Under the pieces are notes generated by a model. That model worked only from the letters and a program-made list of their open reading frames with translations, had not been told where the DNA came from and ran no database searches. Shown in pieces: positions 33,110 to 42,020 of a stretch of DNA of 64,000 bases (position 1 is its first letter; each line of letters opens with the position of its first letter). The DNA is from Deltaproteobacteria bacterium HGW-Deltaproteobacteria-8 (lineage in GTDB: Bacteria; Desulfobacterota; Desulfovibrionia; Desulfovibrionales; Desulfovibrionaceae), in NCBI GenBank assembly GCA_002840405.1, contig PHAR01000003.1, positions 189,946 to 253,945 of the forward strand, written 5' to 3'. A program made the translations under genes and the position numbers.

Positions 33110-33901
33110 ATGAAGACGGAACAGACACGGCCGGAAGGCGAGGGCGCAGCCAGCTGCCCGGAGCAGGGCTCGCGCTGGTTGCGCGGCGCCGGGTTCGCGG
33201 CCCTGTGCGTGGGGCTGCTGGCCGGGCTGGTGCTCTACCTGCCCTGGGACACCATCTGGCACCTGGGGCTCCGGCAGTATGCGGCGCGTCACCCCGAGCT
33301 GCGCATGAGCTGGCAGAACGTGGACCGCGCCGGGATGCTCGGCTTCCGGGTCAACGGGTTCGCTGTGGAGGCGGCGGGCTGGAACGTCTCGCCCCGGATG
33401 CAGTGGGTGGACGTGCGCCTGGGCGTCACCCCGCTTTTGACCGTGCGCGTGGACAGCGGCGGCCGCGAGGCCCGGCTGGTGTATTTTGATTCCGGCGCCT
33501 TTGACGCCCAGGGCCAGGTCAATCTGGCCTGCCTGGGCCGCCGCGACATCCAGGGCAGCCTGGACGTGCGCAGCGACGGGGTGTTCCTGCGCGCGGGCAA
33601 TGTTCTGGAGAAGGGCTTCCTGGACCTGCGCGGGGTCTCGCTGACCCTGCCGGGCAACCTGTGGCTGGGCGACGTGGCTCTGGCCCTGGCCTACCAGGAG
33701 GGCAGCCTGCGCATCCGCTCCTTCACCCTGCGCGAGCCCGTGCAGATCCGCGCCGAGGGCACGGCGGCCCTGCGGCCGGACGCCCTCCTGCGCTCGCCCT
33801 ACACCGTGAGCGGCGAAGTCATCCGCGGCCGCGAGACCTTCCCCTTCAGCACCGCTGGCGTCCTGGGCGATTTCCTGGGCCACGCGGCCCTGTCGGAGTG
33901 A
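33110..33901 (+). CDS. GspN-like secretion protein
   Basis: A 263-residue protein with TM helix at about 27-47 and a beta-rich periplasmic region (VNGFAVEAAGWNVSPRMQWVDVRLGVTPLL, LDLRGVSLTLPGNLWLGDVALALAYQEGSL), as in GspN/AsmA-like T2SS accessory proteins. The LPWD following the TM resembles known GspN. It follows the M-like gene by 14 nt. GspN is dispensable in some type II systems. Confidence 0.75.
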   Translation: MKTEQTRPEGEGAASCPEQGSRWLRGAGFAALCVGLLAGLVLYLPWDTIWHLGLRQYAARHPELRMSWQNVDRAGMLGFRVNGFAVEAAGWNVSPRMQWVDVRLGVTPLLTVRVDSGGREARLVYFDSGAFDAQGQVNLACLGRRDIQGSLDVRSDGVFLRAGNVLEKGFLDLRGVSLTLPGNLWLGDVALALAYQEGSLRIRSFTLREPVQIRAEGTAALRPDALLRSPYTVSGEVIRGRETFPFSTAGVLGDFLGHAALSE

Positions 33902-33999
33902 ATTGCCCTCCAGGGTAAAAGCAGATACTATCGCGTGGTTGAGACGCACCTGAAGCTTGGCTGCGCGGGGGAAGCCCTGCGGCCGTGGGGAGCAATCGC

Positions 34000-35733
34000 A
34001 TGGGACGTCCTGGAGCCCCGGGAACCTGCGGCCTCATTGCCGCCCTCCTGCTCTGCCTGCTGGCCTGTGCGGGCCTTTCGGCCGCGTCCGAGGCCCGCGC
34101 CGGGGTCGCGGAGAGCGCCAGTGGGTTGAGGATCGGCCTGGAAGGGGTGTCGTTCAAAGACTTTCTCCTGTTCATGGGCCAGTTCTCAGGCAAGAACCCG
34201 GTGTTCCGCGCGGACCAGCTCCCCGACGCCACGGTGACCCTGGTCTCACGTCAGAGCGTGGCCGAGGCCGAGCTGGCGGAGATGCAGGCCTTGGTTCTGG
34301 GGGTCGCAGGTTTGAGCGCCATTCCGCGTGGCGAGGTCGTGTACCTGCTGCCTGGTCCCAGGCCCCCGGTCCCGACGGCCGGGCCGACGCAGATCCTGGC
34401 CCAGCGGCTCAGCCAGGGGCTCGCGCCGGAGCGGGCGGCCCGCGTGCTGGAGCGCCTGCGCTCGGACAGCGGGCAGGTGGTTGCGGCGGAGCACGGCCAC
34501 TGGCTGGTCATCCGCGACCAGGCCGAACGGGTGGCCAGGGCGCGCACAGTGCTCGCAGCCCTGGACGGCGCGCCCGCCGGGGCCGCGTTCGAGCTCACAC
34601 CCCTGGGGCGGGCCGAGGCCCGGCTGGCGGCGCGCAAGCTGGAGATGCATTTTCGGGGTTTGCCGGGCAAGGCCCCGGTGGTCCTGGCCTTGGAGTGGAG
34701 CAACAGCGTGCTCCTGGCCGGAGACTCAGACCAGCTTGCCCAGGCCCAGCGCCTGCTCGCGCAGATGGACGCGGGCGGCAGCGCGGCCCCGGCGCTCAGG
34801 GCCTTCCGGCTGCGCTACGCCAAGGCCGGGAAGGTGGCCGAGGTGCTGCGCGGGCTGGCCGAATCGGACAAGCGCCTGAGCGGCCTGCGCGTGCGCGTGG
34901 ACGCCGAGGCGGGCGCGGTGGTGGTGCTGGCCGAGCCGGAGCTCATGGCCCGGGTGGAGCGTCTGGTGGCGGACCTGGACCAGCCGCGGCCCAGGGTGCT
35001 GGTGGAGGCCCTGGTACTGGAGCTGCCGGCACAGATTTCAGGCCAGGCCGAGGTCCTGGCGGTTCTTCCTGCTCCGGGCGGCGTCGCGTCGGTGCTGGCC
35101 AGCCCGCCGCCCGGGGCGCCCGCCGGGGGGCGCGGCTTTGCCCTGGCGGCTGTGGGCGCGGGCATGAGCCTGCGCGGAGGCGCGCCCACCGGCTCTGCGC
35201 CTGGTCCGGCTGCGCTGGACGCCCTGGCCGCGCAGCTGGCCTTGGACCCCGAGGTCCGGGTGCTGGCCCGGCCCAGGGCCGCGGTTCCGGACGGCGGCGA
35301 GATGCGCCTGAGCATCACCCGGCCCGAGTTGACAGGATCAGGCCCGGGCAGGACCGGACCGGAGGTGGAACGGCAGCGGCTGGTGTTCACGCCGCTCCAG
35401 GATCCGGACAGCGGCCAGCTGTCCGTGCGCGTGAGCATGGAGGACGCTTCGGCTCCGGGGCGGCCCCAGGTGGCCGAGGCGCAGCTGCCCGAGGGCGCGC
35501 TGCTGCTGCTTGTCGCCGAAGGTTTGGGCGGCAAGGGCCTGGGCGCGCCGGGCTCGGCCCCCAGTTCGGACCAGGGCGGGGCGAAGTCCAGCGCTGACTG
35601 GACGTTGTTTTCCCCCAGCCAGGGGACCAGGGCCGAGGCCCGGCGGTTGGGCATCGTGCTCATGGCCCGGGTGATCCGTGGCGGAGAGCCCGCGCCGGGA
35701 GCGAGCCGGAGCTTGAGCGAAACAAAACCATAA
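34000..35733 (+). CDS. GspD-like secretin, divergent
   Basis: Outer-membrane secretin-like protein, 577 residues from ATG 34000 (GGGGAG upstream; GTG 33985 also possible). Signal peptide at the N-terminus (LIAALLLCLLACAGLSAA). N-domain: N0-like segment ISLEGVSFKDFLLFMGQF-type, then repeated N1-like modules (FRLRYAKAGKVAEVLRGLAE, with VRVDAEAGAVVVLAEPELMARVERLVADLD). The C-terminal secretin domain is recognisable (LALDPEVRVLARPRAAVPDGGEMRL) but shorter and lacks the typical G-rich I-G-G-L of classical GspD. It could be a variant assembling in a different complex. No GspE, F or G follows. Confidence 0.8.
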   Translation: MGRPGAPGTCGLIAALLLCLLACAGLSAASEARAGVAESASGLRIGLEGVSFKDFLLFMGQFSGKNPVFRADQLPDATVTLVSRQSVAEAELAEMQALVLGVAGLSAIPRGEVVYLLPGPRPPVPTAGPTQILAQRLSQGLAPERAARVLERLRSDSGQVVAAEHGHWLVIRDQAERVARARTVLAALDGAPAGAAFELTPLGRAEARLAARKLEMHFRGLPGKAPVVLALEWSNSVLLAGDSDQLAQAQRLLAQMDAGGSAAPALRAFRLRYAKAGKVAEVLRGLAESDKRLSGLRVRVDAEAGAVVVLAEPELMARVERLVADLDQPRPRVLVEALVLELPAQISGQAEVLAVLPAPGGVASVLASPPPGAPAGGRGFALAAVGAGMSLRGGAPTGSAPGPAALDALAAQLALDPEVRVLARPRAAVPDGGEMRLSITRPELTGSGPGRTGPEVERQRLVFTPLQDPDSGQLSVRVSMEDASAPGRPQVAEAQLPEGALLLLVAEGLGGKGLGAPGSAPSSDQGGAKSSADWTLFSPSQGTRAEARRLGIVLMARVIRGGEPAPGASRSLSETKP

Positions 35734-35749
35734 GGCAGGCGGCAACGGC

Positions 35750-38023
35750 ATGACGGCCTTTTCTCAGAAATATGCGGCGCTGAGCGAGTTCCTGGACGAA
35801 CCCCCGGTTTGGCGGAAGGACTGGAAGTGGCTCCTGGCTATTTCACTGTTGGGCTATGGGGTGACCCTGGCCATCCGCCTCATGGACATGGGCAACTGGG
35901 CCGCGCCGGGCCTCATGGCGGGCGGGGAAAGGCTCATGGCCACCCATGACTCTTACGGCTGGCTGGCCGGAGCCAAGGGCGTGGCCAACTTCACGCAGTA
36001 TGGCATGTCCGTCCTGGCGCGCTTTCTGAGCGCTGTTTTTGGGGCGCCCCTGTGGAAGGTCGGCTTCTGGGCGCCGGCCTTTCTGGGCAGTTTCGTGGCC
36101 GTGGGCACGGCCCTTTGGGGCTGGCTCCTGGGCGGACGGCGGGCGGCCATCGCCGCAGGATTCATCGGGGCGCTTGCGCCGGGCTTCTACTACCGCTCGC
36201 GCCTGGGCTACTACGACACCGACCCCTTCACCCTGCTCATGCCCCTGCTGCTGGGCTTCATGCTGGCGCACCTGCTCTCGTTCTGCTGCACGCGCGGCTG
36301 GCTGGCCACGCCCGAGGAGCGCCAGGAGGGCGAACCGCTTCCGGCTGCCCTGCCCTGGCTGGCCCTGGGCTACGGCCTGGTGGCGCGCGTGGCCTATTTC
36401 GCCCACGACGATATCCGGGTCATTGGCATCGCGCTGTTCTGGATCGCCGCCATCCTGGCGGCCGCCACAGGCCGCCCCGGGCGCCGGCTGGACGCCCTCA
36501 AGCTTCTGGTCGTGTATGCGCTGGCCGCATATGGCGGGAAGCACGTATGGGGTTTGCTGGTCTTTTACATGCGGCCCGTTGATATTGCTGTTTTTGCCGC
36601 TACGGTGGGCCTTGTCGTGCTCCTCTGGCGTCGGCCCGAGCGCCTGCGGCCCCTGCTGGACCATCCCTGGGTCTGGCTGGCCGCGCTGCTGGTCGTGGCC
36701 GTGCTCGGCAACATGGTGGAGCCCTTCGGGCCTTTCGCGGCGAAGGTGATGAACTACCTGAAGCCCGTGGCCGACGTGGCCCAGCCCGGCGGCGGCGCGG
36801 CGGCAGGAGTCGGGGAGGTCTCTGGCCCCGTCTACCCCGGCATCACCCAGAGCATCCGCGAGGCCAAGAACGTCTTGGACTGGAAGACCTTCTTCCTCGG
36901 GGTCTCGATGTCGTCCTGGACGGGCGTGCTGGGCGGGCTCGGACTGTTGCTCATCCTGGCGCTGCGCCCGGCGTTTTTGCTGACGCTGCCGCTCACGGTC
37001 CTGGGCGTGTGCAGCCTGTTCATGGGCGTGCGCTTCGCCATGTTCGGCGCGCCGTCCTTTGCTCTGGGCCTGGGCCTGGGCGTCCACTGGCTGGGCAAGG
37101 CCATCCTGGACCGCACCGGGCCGCGCGAGAACGTGCTGACCCTGGTGCAGATCGTTTTGACCGGGGTCTGCCTCCTGGGCTACACCGTGATTTACCGCGA
37201 TCTGCCGCCCACCCCGGTGCTGGCCCCGGCCCACGCCGAGGCCCTGATGAGGCTCAAGACCTTTGCGCCCAAGAACGCCTCAGTCTGGACCTGGTGGGAC
37301 TACGGCTACGCCACCCAGTACTATGCCGAGCGCCTGACCCCCACCGATGGCGGCAGGCACGCGGGCCGCGACATCTACCCCACGGCCCTGGCCCTGATGA
37401 CGGCCTCCGCCCGCCAGGCCGCCCAGGTCATCAACATGAGCGCGGGCCTGGATCAGGACCCGGCGCGCCGCTGGGACAAGCAATCGGCCCAGGAGGTGCA
37501 ACAGTCCCTGGCCCTGCTGGCCACCTCGGACCAGCCCATGAAGCGCCCGCCCACGCAATACCTGGTGGTCTGCTGGGAGACCATGAATCTGCTGCATTGG
37601 ATGGGCTTTTACGGCACCTGGGACGTGGTGGCCGGAAACGGAACCTTTGCCAGAACCCAGGCGATCGACGAGGCCTTCACTGTGGACCAGAACCGCGGGG
37701 TCATGCTCTTCCGGGCGGGCAACCAGCCGATCCCGGTCAGGGGCGTGGACATGCTTACGGAGGGGGGCGCGCGGCACGTCAGCTTCCCCGTGAACCCCGG
37801 GGCGCCGCACCTGATCATCAATGACGTGGCCAAGAGCGTCAAGCTCATGGACGACGAGGCGTATAACAGCATGGCGGTGCAGCTGCTCATCGGCGACCCG
37901 AACCGGGCCGAGGTGTCCAGCTACTTCAAACTCGTGCACGAGGGCTTCCCCCTGGTGCGCATCTACGAGGTCCTGCCCCCGGCCCAGGAGCCGCAGGGAC
38001 AGGCGGAGGCATTCACCCAATGA
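35750..38023 (+). CDS. STT3/PglB-type oligosaccharyltransferase
   Basis: Transfers an oligosaccharide from a lipid carrier to Asn in N-x-S/T sequons at the periplasmic side; 757 residues. About 12 membrane helices. Catalytic motifs fit PglB/AglB: ATHDSYGW (Asp67), YYDTDPF (156-158), the TIxE-like ITQSIREAKN (Glu371) and WWDYG (515-519). Start ATG 35750 is 16 nt after the secretin gene; DegT follows with ATGA overlap, so they are one transcript. The lipid-linked sugar is unknown; nearby sugar-modifying genes are candidates. Confidence 0.93.
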   Translation: MTAFSQKYAALSEFLDEPPVWRKDWKWLLAISLLGYGVTLAIRLMDMGNWAAPGLMAGGERLMATHDSYGWLAGAKGVANFTQYGMSVLARFLSAVFGAPLWKVGFWAPAFLGSFVAVGTALWGWLLGGRRAAIAAGFIGALAPGFYYRSRLGYYDTDPFTLLMPLLLGFMLAHLLSFCCTRGWLATPEERQEGEPLPAALPWLALGYGLVARVAYFAHDDIRVIGIALFWIAAILAAATGRPGRRLDALKLLVVYALAAYGGKHVWGLLVFYMRPVDIAVFAATVGLVVLLWRRPERLRPLLDHPWVWLAALLVVAVLGNMVEPFGPFAAKVMNYLKPVADVAQPGGGAAAGVGEVSGPVYPGITQSIREAKNVLDWKTFFLGVSMSSWTGVLGGLGLLLILALRPAFLLTLPLTVLGVCSLFMGVRFAMFGAPSFALGLGLGVHWLGKAILDRTGPRENVLTLVQIVLTGVCLLGYTVIYRDLPPTPVLAPAHAEALMRLKTFAPKNASVWTWWDYGYATQYYAERLTPTDGGRHAGRDIYPTALALMTASARQAAQVINMSAGLDQDPARRWDKQSAQEVQQSLALLATSDQPMKRPPTQYLVVCWETMNLLHWMGFYGTWDVVAGNGTFARTQAIDEAFTVDQNRGVMLFRAGNQPIPVRGVDMLTEGGARHVSFPVNPGAPHLIINDVAKSVKLMDDEAYNSMAVQLLIGDPNRAEVSSYFKLVHEGFPLVRIYEVLPPAQEPQGQAEAFTQ

Positions 38024-39204
38024 GCATCCCCTTCATCGACCTGAAGACCCAGTATCGTCGCGTGGCGACGGAAGTGGAGCAGGGCATCCAGGCCGTGCTT
38101 GCGTCCGGCGCGTATATCAACGGCCCTGCGGTGGCCCGCCTGGAGGAGCGACTGGCCGGATATTGCGGCACGCGCTTTGCCGTGGGCTGCGCCTCCGGCA
38201 CGGACGCGCTCATGATGGCCCTCATGGCCCTCAAGGTCGGCCCCGGCGACGCGGTCTTCTGCCCGCCCTTCACCTTCATGGCCACGGCCGAGGTGGTGGC
38301 GCTGCTCGGCGCGACCCCGGTCTTCGTGGACGTGGACCCGGCGACCTGCAACATCGACCCTGCGCAGCTTAAAAAGGCAGTGCGGGCCGTGCGCAGCGGG
38401 GACGCCTCGCTGCACCCGCTGCCGCAGCACGCGGGCAAGCTCACGCCCAAGGCCGTGATCCCGGTGGACCTCTTCGGCCTGTTGGCCGACTACCAGGCCA
38501 TCCTGCCCGTGGCGGCGGAGCACGGGCTTTTCGTCATCGAGGACGCGGCCCAGGCCTTCGGGGCCACCGTTGCGCTGCCCGGCGAGCCCTCCGGCGCCGC
38601 GCGCCGGGCCTGCTCCTTCGGCCAGATCGGCTGCACCTCGTTCTTTCCGGCCAAGCCGCTGGGCTGCTACGGCGACGGCGGCATGTGCTTCACCGACGAT
38701 CCCGAGCTGCTGGAGCTGCTGCGGTCCATCCGCGTGCACGGCCAGGGCCGTGAAAAGTATGACAACGTGCGCCTGGGCATCACCGGGCGGCTGGACACCA
38801 TCCAGGCCGCAGTGCTCCTGGCCAAGTTCGAGATCTTTGAGGACGAGGTGCGCCTGCGCCAGGACGTGGCCGCGAGATACGCCGAGCTCCTCGGCGCGCT
38901 CCCCGGTCTGACCCTGCCCGCGGTGCCTGGCGGGCATGTCTCGGTCTACGCCCAGTACTGCATCCTGGCTGAAAGCAGCGCCCACCGCCAGGAGCTGCTG
39001 GACCGCCTGACCAAGGCCGGGGTCCCTTCGAGCATCTACTATCCCAAGCCCCTGCACCTGCAGCCGGCCTTTGCGAACCTGGGCTACCAGCCAGGCTCCA
39101 TGCCCGTGAGCGAGGCTTTGGCCGCGCGCATCTTCAGCATCCCCATGCATCCCTACCTCACGGTGGAGACGCAGCAAGAGATCGTCAACGCCCTGGCCGG
39201 GTAG
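38020..39204 (+). CDS. DegT/DnrJ/EryC1 sugar aminotransferase
   Basis: PLP-dependent aminotransferase that aminates keto-sugar nucleotides, 394 residues. The PLP lysine is in SFFPAKPLGCYGDGG; upstream PVDLFGLLADYQAI and ASGTDALMMAL are typical. It resembles the WbpE/ArnB class. It follows the oligosaccharyltransferase with ATGA overlap, consistent with making an amino sugar for its donor. The ArnB-like Asp/His active-site region matches by position. Between it and gspC lie 26 nt. Confidence 0.9.
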   Translation: MSIPFIDLKTQYRRVATEVEQGIQAVLASGAYINGPAVARLEERLAGYCGTRFAVGCASGTDALMMALMALKVGPGDAVFCPPFTFMATAEVVALLGATPVFVDVDPATCNIDPAQLKKAVRAVRSGDASLHPLPQHAGKLTPKAVIPVDLFGLLADYQAILPVAAEHGLFVIEDAAQAFGATVALPGEPSGAARRACSFGQIGCTSFFPAKPLGCYGDGGMCFTDDPELLELLRSIRVHGQGREKYDNVRLGITGRLDTIQAAVLLAKFEIFEDEVRLRQDVAARYAELLGALPGLTLPAVPGGHVSVYAQYCILAESSAHRQELLDRLTKAGVPSSIYYPKPLHLQPAFANLGYQPGSMPVSEALAARIFSIPMHPYLTVETQQEIVNALAG

Positions 39205-39230
39205 GCCCAGGGCGGAGGCGGGAAGGAGTC

Positions 39231-40085
39231 ATGCGGATAGTCTGGCGCACGCTGCCCAAGCTGGCCCTGCCTGCGGCCATCGGCCTGGGCCTGGCCTACC
39301 TGGCCACGAGCTTCGTGCCACGGCCCGCGCCTTTCCTGCGCCCGCCCGAGACGTTGCGCGCCCAGGGCCAGGCCTACGGCGCGGAGTCGCCCGTGCGCAT
39401 CATCCTGGAGCGCAACGTCCTGAAGCTTGAGAGCACCCCGTTCTATCCCCTGGGGCAGCCTCCCGTGCCCATTGCCGCTCCCGAGCCAGTGGCTGCGGCC
39501 CAACCGTCTGCCAACGCCACGGCGCCCGCCAAGGCCGCCTTTGCCCAGGCCGACACCAGCGTGACGCCGCAGGGCGCGAACCCGTCCGCCCCTGCCAACG
39601 CCGGGATCAGCTCCACTGCGCCCCTCTCCGGCGGGCCCAGCGTGCAGGGCCAGGCCGTGCGTCCGGGGGCGTCAGCAGAATCTCCGCCACAAGCGGCCCC
39701 AGGTGCGTCCCTTGCTGCCGCCCAGGCCCAGGCCGCCCCGCTGGCGGCCAAGGCCTTGACGCCGCAAGCCAGCGCCGTAAAGACCCGGGCAGGTGTCCAG
39801 GTGAATGCCCAGGCCAATGCCCATACGGGTACCCCAGCGGTCCCGTCCGCGCCGCGCCTGGGCCTGCAGGGTTTCCGGCTGGTGGGCGTCATCGCCGGCG
39901 GCGAGCGGCCCCTGGCCATGCTCCAGGTGGACGGAGCTGCGGTGTCCTTGCGCATTGGCGAGCAGGCGCGCGGCTGGACCCTGGTCTCCGTGGAGCCGGG
40001 GCAGGTGCTGCTGCAGAACGGCGAGGAGCGGCGCAGGCTGGAGCTTGGCACCGCCGGTGCGGCGCCGCGCGTGAAAGCGCCCTAA
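39231..40085 (+). CDS. GspC-like type II secretion protein
   Basis: 284 residues: TM helix at 10-27 (LALPAAIGLGLAYLATSF), an Ala/Pro/Gln-rich linker from about 80 to 210, then an HR-type domain at 217-275 (FRLVGVIAGGERPLAMLQVDGAAVSLRIGEQARGWTLVSVEPGQVLLQ). In type II secretion, GspC links the inner-membrane platform to the secretin GspD. It is separated from the L-M-N-D genes by the oligosaccharyltransferase and the DegT gene, an unusual arrangement. Linker length suggests a flexible periplasmic tether. Confidence 0.8.
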   Translation: MRIVWRTLPKLALPAAIGLGLAYLATSFVPRPAPFLRPPETLRAQGQAYGAESPVRIILERNVLKLESTPFYPLGQPPVPIAAPEPVAAAQPSANATAPAKAAFAQADTSVTPQGANPSAPANAGISSTAPLSGGPSVQGQAVRPGASAESPPQAAPGASLAAAQAQAAPLAAKALTPQASAVKTRAGVQVNAQANAHTGTPAVPSAPRLGLQGFRLVGVIAGGERPLAMLQVDGAAVSLRIGEQARGWTLVSVEPGQVLLQNGEERRRLELGTAGAAPRVKAP

Positions 40086-40155
40086 ATCAAAAGCGCCAGG
40101 CGTCCGATGAGGGTCTAGAGCCAAAGCCCGGCAGCCGCAGCCAAGGAGAGCGCCA

Positions 40156-40977
40156 GTGTCCCGCCCCAAAGAGTCCCGCCCCAAAGTCTCCCTTGTGGTC
40201 CCGGTGTACAATCAGGCCCGGTACCTGCCCATCTGCCTGGACTCCATCTGGTTTCAGGACTACCCGGAGCTTGAGGTCATCCTGGTCAACGACGGCTCCA
40301 CCGACGAAACGGCCCAGGCCATCGTTGAATACGAGCGCGCCCTGAAGCAGGACGAGACGTCCTACGCTTCGTATTTCAATACCCAGCGCGATGTCATCGA
40401 GCGCGTGCGGCACCCGCGCTTTCCGCAGACCGGGCGCACCCTGCGCGTCATCGAGCACGAGAAGAACAAGGGCCTGGCCCCGGCGCTGAACACCGGCTTC
40501 GCTGCGGCCACGGGCGAGTTCTGCACCTACGTGCCCGCCGACGACGTGCTCCTGCCGTCCATGGTCTCGGAGATGGTGGACGCGCTCCAGGCCGGGGCGG
40601 ACTTCGTCTACGCCGACATGGCCATCGTGGACGACGCCGGCCGCGTGGTGCGGCGCTTCGAGCTGCCGGACTACTCCTTCGAGCGCTGCTTCGGCGACTG
40701 GTATCTGTGCGGCGTGGCCAAGCTCTACCGCACCGAGCTGCATCAGCGCTTCGGCGATTACGACGAGGCGCTCCTGGCCCACGACCACGAGCTGTTCCAG
40801 CGCTTCGCCGAGGGCGGGGCGAAGTTCACGCACATCCCCCGCGTGCTCATGAACGTGCGCGACCACGCCAAGCGCGAGGTGGACATCCACGCGCCCTCCA
40901 GCTGGAACCGCCTGCTGGAGGAGTCCAAGGTGCTGGTGCGGCGGGCGCGGGCGCACCTGGCTGGGGGTCGAGGCTAG
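40156..40977 (+). CDS. Family 2 glycosyltransferase
   Basis: 273-residue GT-A enzyme: KVSLVVPVYNQARYLPICLDSI, the NDGSTDE donor loop, a DxD-like PADDVLLPS and HDHELFQRFAEGG, an ED/DHE acceptor motif. Cytoplasmic. It is followed by galE1 with only a one-base overlap (TAGTG), so it probably works on a product of the galactose-epimerase step. Start ATG 40156 has AAGGAGAGCGCCAGTG-type region upstream; GTG 40156 is also possible in the same frame. Confidence 0.9.
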   Translation: MSRPKESRPKVSLVVPVYNQARYLPICLDSIWFQDYPELEVILVNDGSTDETAQAIVEYERALKQDETSYASYFNTQRDVIERVRHPRFPQTGRTLRVIEHEKNKGLAPALNTGFAAATGEFCTYVPADDVLLPSMVSEMVDALQAGADFVYADMAIVDDAGRVVRRFELPDYSFERCFGDWYLCGVAKLYRTELHQRFGDYDEALLAHDHELFQRFAEGGAKFTHIPRVLMNVRDHAKREVDIHAPSSWNRLLEESKVLVRRARAHLAGGRG

Positions 40978-42020
40978 TGGCCAGGGTTCTGGTGACCGGA
41001 GGCACCGGGTATATCGGTTCGCATCTGGCCGTGGCCCTTATCCAGGCCGGGCACGAGGCCTTGCTTCTGGACAATCTCAGCCGTAGCCGCCGCGAGGTGC
41101 TGGAGCGCATCCGACGCATCACCGGCCTGAAGCCGGTGCTGCTGGAAGTTGACGTGCGCGACGAGGCGGGCCTGGATGCCGCCCTGGCCCGTCACCGGCC
41201 GGATGCGTGCATCCATTGCGCCGGGCTCAAGGCTGTGGCCGAGTCCGTGGCCAAGCCCCTGCTCTATTTCGCCAACAACGTGGAGGGAACGCTGCTGCTG
41301 TTGGGGGCTCTGGATCGCGCTGGGGTCACCCGTGTGCTCTTCAGCTCCTCGGCCACTGTGTATGGCATTACGGAGAAGATGCCTCTGGTGGAGGAGTCTC
41401 CGCTCGCGCCCATCAACCCGTATGGTCATGGCAAGCTCATGGTGGAGCATTTTCTGAATGATCTGGCCAAGGCCGATCCTCGCTGGCGTGTGGGCATCCT
41501 GCGTTATTTCAACCCCGTTGGCGCACACGAGTCCGGCCACATCGGGGAGGAGCAGAGCGACGTGCTGGGCAACCTGATGCCGATTCTGCTGCAGGTGGCG
41601 GAGGGCCAGCGCACGCACGTGGAGATTTTTGGCACCGACTACGACACCCCGGACGGCACATGCATCCGGGACTTCGTGCACGTGATGGACCTGGCCGAGG
41701 CGCATGTGGTCGCCTTGGAGAAACTTGCGTCTTGCGCTGGGTCGTTCACGCTTAACCTGGGCACAGGTCGCGGGCTGAGCGTGCTGGAGGCCTTGCAGAC
41801 CCTTGAGCGGGTCTCGGGGCGGAAGATCCCTTGGCGCGCCGCATCGCGCCGCGAGGGCGATATCCCGGTGTGCTACGCGGCGGTGGATGCGGCCCGGAAC
41901 CTCTTGAAGTGGAGCGCGAAGCGAGGGCTGGAGGCCATGTGCGCGGATGCGTGGCGCTGGAAGGAGATGAATCCTTCGGGGTACGCCCCCCACGCTGGCG
42001 AAGGTGGTGACCTCGCATGA
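40977..42020 (+). CDS. galE: UDP-glucose 4-epimerase GalE (first copy)
   Basis: Extended SDR converting UDP-glucose and UDP-galactose; 347 residues. GTG 40977 overlaps the previous stop by one base, with a G-rich site upstream; the first codons read VARVLVTGGTGYIGSHL. Tyr-Lys in NPYGHGKLMVEH and SSSATVYG are the catalytic SDR residues. The pattern KAVAESV..., LRYFNPVGAHESGHIGEEQ, DGTCIRDFVHVMDLAEAHV is the E. coli GalE type. A second, different epimerase follows immediately. Confidence 0.95.
   Translation: MARVLVTGGTGYIGSHLAVALIQAGHEALLLDNLSRSRREVLERIRRITGLKPVLLEVDVRDEAGLDAALARHRPDACIHCAGLKAVAESVAKPLLYFANNVEGTLLLLGALDRAGVTRVLFSSSATVYGITEKMPLVEESPLAPINPYGHGKLMVEHFLNDLAKADPRWRVGILRYFNPVGAHESGHIGEEQSDVLGNLMPILLQVAEGQRTHVEIFGTDYDTPDGTCIRDFVHVMDLAEAHVVALEKLASCAGSFTLNLGTGRGLSVLEALQTLERVSGRKIPWRAASRREGDIPVCYAAVDAARNLLKWSAKRGLEAMCADAWRWKEMNPSGYAPHAGEGGDLA

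Noticed and set aside
33957-35597. 546-residue plus-strand frame over the secretin gene
   Set aside because: Same strand, other frame, Gly/Arg/Ala-rich repeats and no start with ribosome site; the GspD-like frame carries signal peptide and domains.
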